Shown here in pieces: positions 17,087 through 27,074 of a stretch of DNA of 64,000 nt. Made by a program: the position numbers and the translations under genes. The first letter of the stretch is position 1. Every line of letters starts with the position of its first letter. The DNA is taken from positions 1 to 64,000 of the forward strand of contig NZ_JBFDUZ010000008.1 of NCBI RefSeq assembly GCF_040719145.1. Reading direction: 5' to 3'. The stretch comes from Paenibacillus sp. JQZ6Y-1. Lineage in GTDB: Bacteria; Bacillota; Bacilli; Paenibacillales; Paenibacillaceae. A model generated the notes under the pieces. It was not told the DNA's origin. It was given only the letters and a program-made list of their open reading frames with translations, and ran no database searches.

Positions 17087-18163
17087 ATGAAAGAGCTCAG
17101 CCAGGCTGAGAAAATAAATCGTTTATTGAAAATGGTTGCACCCGGTACTGCATTTCGCGACGGTCTGGAAAACGTGCTACGTGCCAAAACAGGCGGACTG
17201 ATCGTTGTTGGTTCGACACCGCAAGTAATGAATGTGGTCGATGGCGGCTTTTCCATCGATTGCGAATTTTCGCCCAACTATTTGTACGAGCTGGCGAAAA
17301 TGGATGGGGCGATCATCCTGAGCGATGATCTGAAGCGAATCCTGTATGCGAATACGCAGTTGATTCCCGATTCCTCCATTTCCTCGATTGAGACGGGGAT
17401 TCGTCACCGGACGGCAGAGCGTGTTGCCAAGCAGACAGGCGAGCTAGTGATTTCCATTTCGCAGCGTCGGAATATTATCACCCTGTATAAAGGCAATCTG
17501 CGCTATGCACTCAAGGAAATTGGTGTGATTTTGACCAAAGCGAATCAAGCCATTCAGACGCTGGAACGGTATCAGGTCGTGCTCAAGCAGGCATTGACGA
17601 ACCTGACCGCTTCCGAGTTTGAGCAGATGGTGACAATTGCTGAGGTGATCGGCGTCGTGCAACGGGTGGAAATGGTGCTGCGTATTCAAACCGAGATCAG
17701 TCGCTATGTCACCGAGTTAGGCGCCGAAGGTCGTCTAATCTCCATGCAAATGGATGAGCTGGTTGGCAATACGGAAGAAGAGTTCCGTCTGCTGCTCAAA
17801 GATTACGGTCGTGATATTAGCGAGGAAAGATTGGACGAAATCGTTAACGGATTGAAGCGAATTACCGATAATGAGCTAATGGACGTCAACCAGATTGTAA
17901 AAATGCTCGGCTATCCGATGGCAGCTGCCCAATCGGAGGAAGTCGTTCCGTCACGCGGTTACCGTGTGCTGAACAAAATTCCACGTTTGCCGAATGTGAT
18001 TATTAATAATCTGGTGGAACGGTTTGCCGCTCTACACCATGTAATCTCTGCTAGCATTGATGAGCTGGATGAAGTGGATGGTATCGGTGAAGTACGCGCA
18101 CGTACGATTCGTGCCGGTCTGGAACGCATCCAGGAGCAAGTATTTATTGACAGACAAATCTAA
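17087..18163 (+). CDS. disA: DNA-integrity scanning diadenylate cyclase DisA
   Basis: Makes the second messenger c-di-AMP from two ATP while scanning DNA; branched DNA stops synthesis. The N-terminal DAC domain has the catalytic DGA (Asp73-Ala75) and RHR (106-108) motifs, followed by a helical spine. A C-terminal helix-hairpin-helix DNA-binding domain closes the protein ([17 protein letters not shown]). The length, 358 residues, is normal. ATG 17087 is preferred over TTG 17084 because it lies eight bases after AGGAGG rather than five. It is co-transcribed with radA. Confidence 0.97.
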   Translation: MKELSQAEKINRLLKMVAPGTAFRDGLENVLRAKTGGLIVVGSTPQVMNVVDGGFSIDCEFSPNYLYELAKMDGAIILSDDLKRILYANTQLIPDSSISSIETGIRHRTAERVAKQTGELVISISQRRNIITLYKGNLRYALKEIGVILTKANQAIQTLERYQVVLKQALTNLTASEFEQMVTIAEVIGVVQRVEMVLRIQTEISRYVTELGAEGRLISMQMDELVGNTEEEFRLLLKDYGRDISEERLDEIVNGLKRITDNELMDVNQIVKMLGYPMAAAQSEEVVPSRGYRVLNKIPRLPNVIINNLVERFAALHHVISASIDELDEVDGIGEVRARTIRAGLERIQEQVFIDRQI

Positions 18164-18223
18164 AAGCGATAGAATCGTAGAGTTAATTGGTTAATATATC
18201 CATCTTTGAGGTGACAAGACAAA

Positions 18224-18949
18224 ATGATTACAAAATCAATTCCAAACCTGTGTACGCTATTTAACCTGGGACTTGGAATGTTGGCTATTTTACTGGCGCT
18301 GCACGATAACTACAGCCTTGCGGCAGTCATGGTTATTGTGGCGATGTTAATGGATGGTCTGGACGGACGGATGGCACGCGCGCTTAATGCGCAGAGCGAG
18401 TTGGGGAAGGAACTGGATTCCCTGTCTGACCTTGTTTCATTTGGTGTAGCTCCAATCGTCATCATGTACGATATGGTATTCAAAGACATTAACCCAGTTC
18501 TCGCGATCTCTGCTGCTCTGATTTTCCCGATGTGTGGAGCGATGCGTCTGGCGAGATTTAATGTCAAAGCCGGCGTACCGGGTTACTTTACCGGATTGCC
18601 TATTCCAGCTGCTGGTGGTGTACTGGCAACGCTCTCGCTATTCCATAATGAAGTTTCTACGCCCTATATGATTATCAGTACGTTTATGCTCTCGTATCTG
18701 ATGGTCAGTCAGGTGAAATATCCGAATTTCAAAAAAGTCGGTATTCCGAAAAAAGCCCTCTGGCTCGCTCCGGTTGTGGTCGCTGCCGGTGTGGTGATTG
18801 CAATCATGTTCCCCGATCAGGTATCCAAACTGATCTTCGTACCGCTAGCAGCGTATGCGCTGTATGGCTTCAAACAGAATATTCGAAGACTGATGCGCCG
18901 TCATGCCCGTCGTGATGATGAGAATCGTTCCAAAGAATCGCTTCGCTAA
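18224..18949 (+). CDS. pssA: CDP-diacylglycerol--serine O-phosphatidyltransferase
   Basis: Integral membrane enzyme that makes phosphatidylserine, the precursor of phosphatidylethanolamine, from CDP-diacylglycerol and serine. The full CDP-alcohol phosphotransferase motif is present: Asp44, Asp47, Gly48, Ala51, Arg52, Gly61, Asp65 and Asp69. Several membrane helices follow, then a basic C-terminal tail (RRLMRRHARRDDENR). The length is 241 residues. GAGGTG lies upstream of the ATG. It stands alone: a 60-base gap separates it from disA and a terminator follows. Confidence 0.93.
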   Translation: MITKSIPNLCTLFNLGLGMLAILLALHDNYSLAAVMVIVAMLMDGLDGRMARALNAQSELGKELDSLSDLVSFGVAPIVIMYDMVFKDINPVLAISAALIFPMCGAMRLARFNVKAGVPGYFTGLPIPAAGGVLATLSLFHNEVSTPYMIISTFMLSYLMVSQVKYPNFKKVGIPKKALWLAPVVVAAGVVIAIMFPDQVSKLIFVPLAAYALYGFKQNIRRLMRRHARRDDENRSKESLR

Positions 18950-18978
18950 GCGATCGACGGCCCAGCAAATAGATAATG

Positions 18979-19026
18979 AAAAAGCATTTATTTCTCTACT
19001 TCTAAAGGGGAATGAATGCTTTTTTT
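18979..19026 (+). terminator. Intrinsic terminator after pssA
   Basis: AAAAAGCATTTATTTC pairs with GAATGAATGCTTTTTT, giving about 14 pairs including G-U, and ends in a run of T. The stem covers the first in-frame ATG of the next gene (19012), which argues against that ATG as the start. Confidence 0.8.
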
Positions 19027-19059
19027 ATGCACTTTATTACAATCAAAGGGGATGGACAG

Positions 19060-20145
19060 ATGATGGAACAATGGATGTCGTGGATGGCAATGCTGGCAGG
19101 AAAGCCGGATACTCCGGGAATAATGGCTATTCATATTGGAATGATCGTAGTAGCAGCGATACTACTGTCATTGCTCATTCGCCGCCTGCTGGTGCTGATT
19201 GAGCGTCAGCGAGTACAGGTGTTAGCATTACCAGCAGAAAAGGTGCTGGCTGCATCGTTTGGCTTGCTCATTGGTTTGCTGATTGGCTGGCTTGGTGCTC
19301 TGGTGATTGCGTGGTGGCCAAGCGTGTATGAGATTGTGCGAACCTTTTTGATGCTGACACTAGGCTATTTAGGGCTGCGTATTGGATATGAACGCGCAGG
19401 AGAACTGTTATATCCAGAGCATCGCCGAGTGCGATATACTGCCGATTATGGTCAGCCTATATCGAAGGATAGCGAGAAGGTAGTTAAGGAATTACCGGAC
19501 GGTGCGCAGGAGGTTGATCTCATGGCATCGAGAATGCCTGCAATTAGTATCATGGATGCGAATATCGCAATTGATGGTAGAATTGAAGGCATTATCGCCT
19601 GCGGCTTTGTGCAGGGAATCGTGATTGTACCTGATTTTATCGTACAGGAACTGCAAGCCATTGCCGATTCCGCTGATACGTTACGTCGACAACGTGGCAA
19701 AAAAGGGCTAGATACACTTACCAAATTGCGCGATCAGTCGGGCATTGAGTTAGAGGTCGCATCCACACATTATTCTAACACTATGAGTGCAGATGAGCGC
19801 TTGGTGCAATTGGCGGCTGCACGTAAGGCTGCTTTGATTACAAATGACCGTAATTTACAGCAAATTGCTGAACTACATGGTATTCGTATCTTGTCTGTGA
19901 ACCGTCTTGCTGCGCTGCTCAAGCCACAGCTGATCGCAGGTGAGTTATTGTATGTACAGATGACTCGCGCTGGCAAGGAACCCGGACAGGGCATCGCTTA
20001 TCTGGATGATGGTACGATGATCGTAGTGGAACAGGGGAAGGATCATATCGGACAAGAACTAGAAGTGATTGTCACCAGTGTATTACAAACGTCTAATGGT
20101 AAAATGGTGTTTGCTCGCCCGCATACTGAGGAGCATTCAGAATAA
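19060..20145 (+). CDS. yacL: Membrane-anchored PIN/TRAM domain protein (YacL family)
   Basis: A predicted membrane-bound RNase-like protein of about 361 residues. Four N-terminal membrane helices (to about residue 110) precede a PIN domain whose acidic residues begin in IMDANIAIDGRI. The PIN core runs to about residue 280 (TNDRNLQQIAE). A TRAM RNA-binding domain follows (GQGIAYLDDGTMIVVEQG). Start ATG 19060 follows AAAGGGG; the upstream ATG 19012 lies inside the terminator stem of pssA. The gene sits between the radA-disA region and ispD, as in other Bacillota. The exact cellular role is not settled. Confidence 0.9.
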   Translation: MMEQWMSWMAMLAGKPDTPGIMAIHIGMIVVAAILLSLLIRRLLVLIERQRVQVLALPAEKVLAASFGLLIGLLIGWLGALVIAWWPSVYEIVRTFLMLTLGYLGLRIGYERAGELLYPEHRRVRYTADYGQPISKDSEKVVKELPDGAQEVDLMASRMPAISIMDANIAIDGRIEGIIACGFVQGIVIVPDFIVQELQAIADSADTLRRQRGKKGLDTLTKLRDQSGIELEVASTHYSNTMSADERLVQLAAARKAALITNDRNLQQIAELHGIRILSVNRLAALLKPQLIAGELLYVQMTRAGKEPGQGIAYLDDGTMIVVEQGKDHIGQELEVIVTSVLQTSNGKMVFARPHTEEHSE

Positions 20146-20349
20146 GATAAGCAGGACCTATGAATAATTCGTTAAACAGCGTTTCCCTTCAAAAACACGA
20201 TGCTCCGTACAGTTCATAGACGGAGACGCGTCTGTCATAAACGTATTGCCTGTTGTGCTGTTGGTATTGCCGGGTATATTATTAAGAAATGGGATTCGCA
20301 CGCCGTGCAGCAATGCAGGCGCGGACAGCAACCGGTAAGGATGGGGATT

Positions 20350-21048
20350 ATGGCAAACACAGCTGGAATCATCGTCGTGGCAGCGGGCAAAGGCTCACGC
20401 ATGGGTACGGTGGAGAGCAAGCAATATCTGAAGCTACAGGATAAACCGATTATTATACATACACTGGAAGTGTTTGAACGCTCGGCTGTTGCGGAGGAGA
20501 TCGTCATCGTTACAGGAGCAGAAGATGTGGAGCGCTGCCGAGAATGGGTACAGCAATATGGACTGCACAAAGTCCAAGCCGTTGTCGTCGGCGGGCATGA
20601 TCGTCAGGAATCCGTATACCGTGGGTTGGAGCATATCCAGTCGGACTGGGTAATGGTGCATGACGGCGTACGTCCATTTATTACGGAGCAGCATATGGAG
20701 CAGTGTCTGGAAGCAGCGCAGCGCGATGGTGCTTCTGTATTGGCGGTGCCAGTCAAGGATACGATCAAGCAGGTGGATCAGCAGCTCCATATTACAGGTA
20801 CACCGGATCGCAGTACATTATGGGCGATTCAGACACCGCAGACCTTTCGTTCAACCGATTTGCGGAATGCACATCGACAAGCGGAAGAACAGCAGTTCCG
20901 CGGTACCGATGATGCGATGCTGGTTGAGCGACTTGGTATTTCTGTGACAGTGGTAGAAGGCAGCTATAGTAATATCAAGCTGACGACACCGGATGATCTA
21001 GATTATGCCGCTTATTTATTGACACATAAGGGAGAGAATTTATCATGA
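20350..21048 (+). CDS. ispD: 2-C-methyl-D-erythritol 4-phosphate cytidylyltransferase
   Basis: Third step of the non-mevalonate (MEP) isoprenoid pathway: transfers CMP from CTP to methylerythritol phosphate. The N-terminal nucleotide-binding loop [11 protein letters not shown] (residues 9-19) and the VHDGVRPF and DDAMLVE motifs are present. The length is 232 residues. ATG 20350 is chosen because TAAGGATGGGG precedes it; in-frame sequence back to 20200 has a different, basic composition and no ribosome-binding site. The stop overlaps the ispF start (ATGA), so the two enzymes of the same pathway are coupled. The 204-base gap upstream holds nothing recognisable. Confidence 0.95.
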   Translation: MANTAGIIVVAAGKGSRMGTVESKQYLKLQDKPIIIHTLEVFERSAVAEEIVIVTGAEDVERCREWVQQYGLHKVQAVVVGGHDRQESVYRGLEHIQSDWVMVHDGVRPFITEQHMEQCLEAAQRDGASVLAVPVKDTIKQVDQQLHITGTPDRSTLWAIQTPQTFRSTDLRNAHRQAEEQQFRGTDDAMLVERLGISVTVVEGSYSNIKLTTPDDLDYAAYLLTHKGENLS

Positions 21049-21524
21049 TTCGTATAGGTCAGGGATTTGATGTGCATCAGCTGGTCGAGGGCCGCCCGTG
21101 CATCATTGGTGGAGTGACCATTCCATATGAAAAAGGGCTGCTCGGTCATTCCGACGCAGACGTGCTGCTGCATACGATTGCTGATGCAGCGCTTGGCGCA
21201 TTGGCACTAGGCGATATTGGCAAGCATTTTCCCGATACCGATCCAGAATTCAAGGATGCAGATAGCGTGAAACTGCTGCAGCATGTATGGGGACTCATCC
21301 GTGAGCGCGGTTATGTATTAGGCAATGTCGATGCAACGATTATTGCGCAAAAGCCGAAAATGGCTCCTTATATTCCACAGATGGCAGAAGTCATTGCTTC
21401 GGTATTGGAAGCAGAGATCGATCAAGTGAACGTGAAAGCAACAACAACCGAATGGCTTGGCTTTGCGGGTCGCGGTGAAGGCATTGCTGCCCAAGCAGTC
21501 ATTTGTCTCGTCAAAGAATCCTAA
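21045..21524 (+). CDS. ispF: 2-C-methyl-D-erythritol 2,4-cyclodiphosphate synthase
   Basis: Fifth step of the MEP pathway, forming the cyclic diphosphate. It is a trimeric zinc enzyme. The metal ligands are visible as Asp9 and His11 in GFDVHQL and His43 in [10 protein letters not shown]. The conserved [18 protein letters not shown] segment lies near the C-terminus. The length, 159 residues, is standard. It overlaps ispD by four bases. The intermediate enzyme IspE is not encoded in this window, as is usual. Confidence 0.97.
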   Translation: MIRIGQGFDVHQLVEGRPCIIGGVTIPYEKGLLGHSDADVLLHTIADAALGALALGDIGKHFPDTDPEFKDADSVKLLQHVWGLIRERGYVLGNVDATIIAQKPKMAPYIPQMAEVIASVLEAEIDQVNVKATTTEWLGFAGRGEGIAAQAVICLVKES

Positions 21525-21618
21525 TCAAGCGATTCGATAGAAGTACACCCTAAGCTGAGCAATCAGCCATACAACAGTATTGGAATGGCAATACTGTCCA
21601 ATCAAGGAGGAAATCAAG

Positions 21619-23082
21619 ATGTCGAATGAAATACGCGTACGTTATGCACCAAGTCCAACTGGACACCTGCATATTGGTAACGCCCGTACCGCTCTATTTA
21701 ATTATCTGTTTGCCCGCAGTCAAGGTGGCAAATTTATTATCCGTATTGAAGATACCGATGTGAAGCGTAATGTAGAGGGCGGCGAGGAGAACCAGCTGTC
21801 TTATCTCAAATGGCTTGGTATCGAATGGGATGAAAGTATCGACGTAGGCGGCAACTATGGTCCGTATCGTCAAACGGAGCGTCTGGATCTGTATCGTCCA
21901 TACTGGGAAGACCTGCTGAATCGCGGGCTGGCATACAAATGCTATTCCACCGAGCAGGAGTTAGAGCAAGAGCGTGAAGAACAGATTGCTCGTGGCGAAA
22001 CGCCTCGCTATTCTGGCAAACACCGCGATCTGACGGATGAGCAGCGCGCTGCTTTTGAAGCCGAAGGACGCATTCCAAGCATTCGCTTCCGCGTACCGGA
22101 AAACAAAACGTATACCTTCAATGATATTGTCAAAGGCGAAATCTCCTTTACAACTGAGGATACCGGTGACTTTGTTATTGTTAAAAAAGACGGCATTCCA
22201 ACGTATAACTTTGCCGTTGCATTGGATGACCATCTGATGGAGATTTCTCATGTTCTGCGTGGGGAAGACCATGTCTCCAATACACCGCGTCAATTGATGA
22301 TCTATGAAGCGCTGGGCTGGGAACCACCGCAATTTGGTCATATGACCCTGATCGTCAACGAAAACCACAAAAAGCTGAGCAAACGCGACGAATCGATCAT
22401 TCAATTTATCGAGCAATATGATCAACTGGGTTATCTGCCAGAAGCACTGTTCAACTTTATTGCCCTGCTGGGCTGGTCGCCAGAAGGAGAAGAAGAAATC
22501 TTCTCGCATGACGATCTGATCCGTATTTTCAATGCGAAGCGTCTGTCCAAAAGCCCAGCAGTGTTCGATACCAACAAGCTGGCGCATCTGAACAATACGT
22601 ACATCAAAAATGCAGATACCGATCGCATTACCGCAATGGCAATTCCGCATCTGCAAAAAGCAGGTCGTCTGCCAGCTGAACTAAGCGAAGAACAGCAAGC
22701 ATGGGCGCATGATCTGGTGGCATTGTATCAAGAGCAACTGGTGGCTGCTTCCGATATCGTAACGCTGTCCGAAATGTTCTTCCGTTCGCATCTGCAACTG
22801 GATGCTGAAGGTCAGCAACTGCTGAGCGAGGAGCATGTGAAACCGGTCTTGCAGGCGCTGCTGGACAAAATCAAAGCATCGGATGAGTTCAGCCCAACCG
22901 TAGCGGCGACATTGATCAAAGAAGTGCAAAAGGAAACAGGCTATAAAGGCAAACAGCTGTTTATGCCGATCCGCGTTGCCTTGACTGGCGAAATGCACGG
23001 TCGTGATCTGAACCATACCATTTACCTGCTTGGACGTGATCGTGTTATTGAACGTCTTGAATCTCAGATCAAAGGCGCTTAA
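21619..23082 (+). CDS. gltX: Glutamate--tRNA ligase
   Basis: Class I synthetase that charges tRNA-Glu. In most Bacillota it also misacylates tRNA-Gln for later amidation. The catalytic motifs are HIGN (18-21) in [20 protein letters not shown] and KLSKR (about 252-256). The C-terminal half is the helical anticodon-binding domain. The length, 487 residues, is normal. ATG 21619 lies eight bases after CAAGGAGG; an in-frame start at 21580 lacks such a site. It precedes the cysE T-box, so the cysE operon can be switched independently. A weak hairpin (23088-23115) follows the stop. Confidence 0.97.
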   Translation: MSNEIRVRYAPSPTGHLHIGNARTALFNYLFARSQGGKFIIRIEDTDVKRNVEGGEENQLSYLKWLGIEWDESIDVGGNYGPYRQTERLDLYRPYWEDLLNRGLAYKCYSTEQELEQEREEQIARGETPRYSGKHRDLTDEQRAAFEAEGRIPSIRFRVPENKTYTFNDIVKGEISFTTEDTGDFVIVKKDGIPTYNFAVALDDHLMEISHVLRGEDHVSNTPRQLMIYEALGWEPPQFGHMTLIVNENHKKLSKRDESIIQFIEQYDQLGYLPEALFNFIALLGWSPEGEEEIFSHDDLIRIFNAKRLSKSPAVFDTNKLAHLNNTYIKNADTDRITAMAIPHLQKAGRLPAELSEEQQAWAHDLVALYQEQLVAASDIVTLSEMFFRSHLQLDAEGQQLLSEEHVKPVLQALLDKIKASDEFSPTVAATLIKEVQKETGYKGKQLFMPIRVALTGEMHGRDLNHTIYLLGRDRVIERLESQIKGA

Positions 23083-23190
23083 TTGTCGGCGGAATTGCAT
23101 ATTGTTTAATCCGCCACAGTCCGTTATAATGATCACCTAAAGCAGCAATTGTAATCATCATCTACATGCAATTAATTTTATCTATATAAT

Positions 23191-23530
23191 GGCAATGAGC
23201 AGGAAAAGTAAGTCTGAAACCGAAGTCCCAGAGAGGATGACCCTGTTGTAAAAGAACAGGTGGCTGAGAATCATCCACTTCGGACAGACTGAACATGCAC
23301 CTGTGAGCCGCAAAGCCGAACATTTTCGCTGTCTTTCACTCAATTTGAAGAAAAGAGCAGCGTAAATAAGTAGGCTTTGCCGTCTGGTCTTACGTTACGG
23401 ACTGCATAAGTTGGGATACCTGATTGATCTGCCGATATACGCTATTGTGCAGCATCGACCAGTTTCCTAAGCAGAGTGGAACCGCGTAAATCGACGCCTC
23501 TGCAGCCTTCGGGCTGCGGGGGCGTTTTTT
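23191..23530 (+). promoter_or_regulatory. T-box riboswitch (Cys) controlling the cysE operon
   Basis: A full T-box leader begins after a TATAAT at 23185-23190. Stem I has AGTA on its 5' strand (23207-23210) facing ACATGCACC on the 3' strand, so the specifier is TGC (23296-23298), a cysteine codon. The flanking strands pair as CAGG/CCTG, AGTCTG/CAGACT and CCGAAGT/ACTTCGG. The T-box AGAGTGGAACCGCG lies at 23473-23486. A strong terminator with a TTCG loop and six T ends it (23494-23530). Uncharged tRNA-Cys should turn on cysE and cysS. Confidence 0.95.
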
Positions 23531-23559
23531 AATGAGCGTAAGCAAGGAGAGGTAAACCA

Positions 23560-24240
23560 ATGCTGACCAATTTAAGATCCGATGTCCGCGCCGTGTTCGA
23601 TAATGATCCCGCTGCGCGTGGCTGGTTTGAAGTCATCTTTACCTATTCAGGACTGCATGCAATCTGGGGACACCGGCTTGCTCACTGGTTTTATGGCAAA
23701 AAGTGTTTTACGATTGCACGGGTTGTTTCACAGATGAGTCGTTTTATGACTGGTATTGAGATTCATCCCGGTGCAACGATCGGCAAGCGGCTATTCATTG
23801 ACCATGGCATGGGTGTGGTGATTGGCGAAACTTGTGAGATCGGCGATGATGTGGTTATTTACCAAGGGGTCACACTGGGTGGTACTGGCAAGGAGAAAGG
23901 CAAACGCCATCCGACCATCGGCAATAGCGTCGTGATCGGCTCGGGTGCCAAAGTGCTTGGTTCCTTCTCCGTTGGCTCTAACTCTAACATCGGCTCAAAT
24001 TCCGTCGTACTGCGCGAAGTGCCGCCAAATAGTACCGTTGTTGGTATTCCGGGCAAAATCGTCATTCAGGATGGCAAGCGGGCTGATCGACTCAGCCATC
24101 AGATGCCCGATCCAGTCGCATCTCGTTTGGCAGAGCTGCAAGCGGAGATTGACCGTCTCAAACAAGAGCTGGAACAGCAGCAACGTCAGATTGACCACAG
24201 ACTGATGGCTGGTCGCGATCATAGCCGTCATTCGTCATAA
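23560..24240 (+). CDS. cysE: Serine O-acetyltransferase
   Basis: First committed step of cysteine synthesis: acetyl-CoA plus serine gives O-acetylserine. The N-terminal helical part is followed by left-handed beta-helix hexapeptide repeats with the catalytic region [19 protein letters not shown] and [15 protein letters not shown]. The C-terminal tail is helical and charged (to residue 226). The length is normal. AAGGAG precedes the ATG. It is the first gene after the Cys T-box, together with cysS, so cysteine supply and tRNA-Cys charging are controlled as one. Confidence 0.97.
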   Translation: MLTNLRSDVRAVFDNDPAARGWFEVIFTYSGLHAIWGHRLAHWFYGKKCFTIARVVSQMSRFMTGIEIHPGATIGKRLFIDHGMGVVIGETCEIGDDVVIYQGVTLGGTGKEKGKRHPTIGNSVVIGSGAKVLGSFSVGSNSNIGSNSVVLREVPPNSTVVGIPGKIVIQDGKRADRLSHQMPDPVASRLAELQAEIDRLKQELEQQQRQIDHRLMAGRDHSRHSS

Positions 24241-24339
24241 GTGCGGAGTATGGTAACATGGTGCCTATAGCAGCTTTGACCATAATCATAATCAAGTAGA
24301 AATCCAAACATATCGTTTACACAGGGAAGGGATGACAGT

Positions 24340-25737
24340 ATGGCATTGCAAATTTACAATACCATGAGCCGCAAAAAAGAAGAGTTTGTTAGTCAGATAC
24401 CTGGCGAAGTGAAAATGTATGTATGCGGTCCAACCGTGTATGACTATATTCATATTGGTAATGCGCGTCCGATGATCTTTTTTGATGTCGTACGTAGCTA
24501 TCTGGAAAATCAAAAATACAAAGTAGACTATGCAGTGAACTTTACCGATGTAGATGACAAGCTGATTCGCAAGGCGGAGCAACTGGATACAACCGTCATC
24601 GAAGTAGCGGAGCGTTTTATCGATGCTTATTTTGCCGATCTGGAAGGTCTGGGCATTCGCCGCGCGACTCTTCATCCTCGTGTAACTGAGAATATGGACA
24701 TCATTCTGGACTTTATCAGTACACTAGTGGACAAAGGCTACGCATATGCCAAAGAAGGGGATGTATACTTCCGTACCCGCAAATTCTCGAAGTATGGACA
24801 ATTGTCTCATCAAAAGCTGGACGAACTGCAATTTGGTATCCGCATTGAAGTCGACAAGCGCAAAGAAAATCCAGAAGACTTTGTGTTATGGAAAGCAGCT
24901 AAGCCGGGCGAGATTTTCTGGGAAAGTCCTTGGGGCAACGGTCGTCCAGGCTGGCATATCGAGTGCTCGGCGATGGCGCGCCATTATCTAGGCGATACAT
25001 TGGACATTCACGGCGGTGGACAAGATCTACAATTCCCTCACCATGAGTGCGAATGCGCGCAATCCGAATCCGTGACTGGCAAGCCGCTGTCCAACTACTG
25101 GATGCACAACGGCTTTATCCGTATCGACGATGAGAAAATGTCCAAATCGCTTGGCAACGGCATTCTGGTCAAAGACCTGCGTGCCGCACACAAACCAGCA
25201 GCAATCCGTTATCTGATGCTATCCACTCACTATCGCAATCCGCTCAACTATACCGACGATACAATGACGCAGGCAGAAAATAGTGTAGAGCGTATCACCA
25301 ATGCCGTAGAAAACGTGAAGCATCGTCTGTCCTCTTCGGATACTGTCTCTCCGGTAGATGCGCAACTGGCAGTGCGTGTAGACGAGATCCGTGCCCTGTT
25401 CCATGAAAAAATGCAGGATGACTTCAATACGCCAGATGCGATTACCGCTGTATTCGAATGGGTGAACGAAGCGAACCAATTGCTGCAACGCGATGTGGTA
25501 CAACAAGAATCGCTGGAAGCATTGTTGGCACTGTTTGACGAAATGAACGAAGTGCTGCGTCTGTACTGGGCAGAAGAAGAGCTGCTGGACGAAGATGTAG
25601 AGAAGCTCATCGCGGAACGCGTCGAAGCACGTACCAACAAAAATTGGGCGCGCTCCGATGAAATTCGCGATCTGCTATCTGCACAGGGCATTATTCTTGA
25701 AGATACGCCGCAGGGTATGAGATGGCGCCGCAAATGA
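24340..25737 (+). CDS. cysS: Cysteine--tRNA ligase
   Basis: Class I synthetase that charges tRNA-Cys; monomeric and zinc-dependent. Cys29 in MYVCGPTVYDYIHIGNARP is a zinc ligand and HIGN lies at 38-41. HHECECAQSE carries further ligands and KMSKS is at 266-270. The length, 465 residues, is normal. GAAGGGATG precedes the ATG. It follows cysE by about 100 bases and leads directly into mrnC with a 16-base gap, so the whole cysE-yacP series is probably one transcript. Confidence 0.98.
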   Translation: MALQIYNTMSRKKEEFVSQIPGEVKMYVCGPTVYDYIHIGNARPMIFFDVVRSYLENQKYKVDYAVNFTDVDDKLIRKAEQLDTTVIEVAERFIDAYFADLEGLGIRRATLHPRVTENMDIILDFISTLVDKGYAYAKEGDVYFRTRKFSKYGQLSHQKLDELQFGIRIEVDKRKENPEDFVLWKAAKPGEIFWESPWGNGRPGWHIECSAMARHYLGDTLDIHGGGQDLQFPHHECECAQSESVTGKPLSNYWMHNGFIRIDDEKMSKSLGNGILVKDLRAAHKPAAIRYLMLSTHYRNPLNYTDDTMTQAENSVERITNAVENVKHRLSSSDTVSPVDAQLAVRVDEIRALFHEKMQDDFNTPDAITAVFEWVNEANQLLQRDVVQQESLEALLALFDEMNEVLRLYWAEEELLDEDVEKLIAERVEARTNKNWARSDEIRDLLSAQGIILEDTPQGMRWRRK

Positions 25738-25753
25738 AGGGAGGAATGACACC

Positions 25754-26197
25754 ATGACCCCTTCAGAACAGGAGCAATCTTTCCAAGGCTGGTTTCCATT
25801 CCCGCCTTCTCGCCCGTTGGAGCAGCTGCCACCGCTGGCGCTAGCCTATATGGGCGATGCCATTCATGAAGTCGCTGTAAGGCAATATATATTGTCCGGC
25901 AAAAATCTGCGTCCTAATCATATGCACCGGTTGTCAACAGGCTTTGTTTCCGCCGGTGCGCAGGCGCGTATTTTATTGCATGTAGAGCCTATGCTGACCG
26001 ACGAAGAAGCCAGCATTGTTCGTCAGGGACGCAATGCCAAATCTGGCACCGTACCGAAAAATGCTAGCGTGCTGGATTACCGATATGCGACAGCATGGGA
26101 GTGCCTGCTTGGCTATCTGTATTATCGCGGACAGCAAGAGCGCATTCTGGAGCTGATCACTACGGGCATTCAACATTTAGAGCAGCAACCAAAATGA
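25754..26197 (+). CDS. mrnC: Mini-ribonuclease III
   Basis: A stripped-down RNase III that lacks the double-stranded-RNA-binding domain and matures the ends of 23S rRNA. The catalytic signature is Asp35 in AYMGDAIHE. The second acidic cluster lies near the C-terminus (TAWECLLGYLYYRG). At 147 residues it matches the family. GGGAGGAATGACACC precedes the ATG, which lies 16 bases after cysS. The following gene also acts on 23S rRNA, consistent with a shared ribosome-maturation role. Confidence 0.95.
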   Translation: MTPSEQEQSFQGWFPFPPSRPLEQLPPLALAYMGDAIHEVAVRQYILSGKNLRPNHMHRLSTGFVSAGAQARILLHVEPMLTDEEASIVRQGRNAKSGTVPKNASVLDYRYATAWECLLGYLYYRGQQERILELITTGIQHLEQQPK

Positions 26198-26323
26198 TCA
26201 TGTGTTCGCTCCAGCGAACCAGATAACCAATCTACAGAATAAAACGATGTACTACCCTATGCAGTGACCTGCAAAGCGGGTAATAAGCAGCAACGTGAAT
26301 AGTAGTACACAGGAGGAAACAGG

Positions 26324-27070
26324 ATGGAAGAAGAATACATCGCCGGTAAGCATTCCGTAACGGAAGCATTGCGCGCTGGCAGAAGCATCAATAAAATATG
26401 GATCGCCGAGGGCGCACAGAAAAATTTAGTGCAACCCGTAGTCGCTGAAGCTCGCGAAAAGGGCATCGTGATCCAATATGTAGACAAGCGCAAGCTGGAC
26501 AGCTTTGTACCGGGCGTACAGCATCAGGGCGTTATCGCGCAAGCCGCACCTTATGAATACGCGGAGGTAGAAGACATCCTGGAAGCAGCACAGGCAAAAG
26601 GCGAAGCGCCATTTATCCTGCTGCTGGATGAGATTGAAGATCCGCATAACCTAGGCTCGATCCTGCGGACAGCAGATTGCACCGGTGTACACGGCGTCAT
26701 CATTCCGAAGCGTCGCTCGGCAGGCATCACCGCTACCGTATCCAAAACATCCGCTGGTGCAGTAGAGTATGTGCCAGTTGCACGCGTGACGAATCTGGGA
26801 CAAACGATTGATCGTCTCAAGGAGCAAGGCGTATGGGTTGTCGGTACAGATGTTGCTACCGATAGTAGTTTGTACCAAGCGGACGTATTCACTGGTCCGG
26901 TTGCTGTTGTCATCGGTAACGAAGGCAAGGGCATGGGCAGACTAATTCGCGAAAAATGCGATGTACTGGTGAAGCTCCCGATGCAAGGTCAGATCAACTC
27001 GCTCAATGCGTCCGTTGCCGCTGGTGTGGTCATGTACGAAGTACTCCGCCGCCGTCAGTCGCTGGGTTAG
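26324..27070 (+). CDS. rlmB: 23S rRNA (guanosine-2'-O-)-methyltransferase RlmB
   Basis: SPOUT-family enzyme expected to methylate G2251 in the 23S P loop. An N-terminal substrate-binding domain (residues 1-80, opening EEEYIAGKHSVTEAL) precedes the knotted catalytic domain. That domain has DEIEDPHNLGSILRTADCTG, IGNEGKGM and the closing KLPMQGQINSLNASVAAG. The length, 248 residues, is normal. GGAGGAAAC precedes the ATG. The 126-base gap before it holds an inverted repeat (TGTACTAC ... GTAGTACA, about 26247-26308). The yacP gene starts four bases after its stop. Confidence 0.95.
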   Translation: MEEEYIAGKHSVTEALRAGRSINKIWIAEGAQKNLVQPVVAEAREKGIVIQYVDKRKLDSFVPGVQHQGVIAQAAPYEYAEVEDILEAAQAKGEAPFILLLDEIEDPHNLGSILRTADCTGVHGVIIPKRRSAGITATVSKTSAGAVEYVPVARVTNLGQTIDRLKEQGVWVVGTDVATDSSLYQADVFTGPVAVVIGNEGKGMGRLIREKCDVLVKLPMQGQINSLNASVAAGVVMYEVLRRRQSLG

Positions 27071-27074
27071 GCAT

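Noticed and set aside
19012-19059. Upstream ATG of yacL at 19012 as its start
   Set aside because: It lies within the right arm of the pssA terminator and has a poor ribosome-binding context; ATG 19060 has AAAGGGG upstream.
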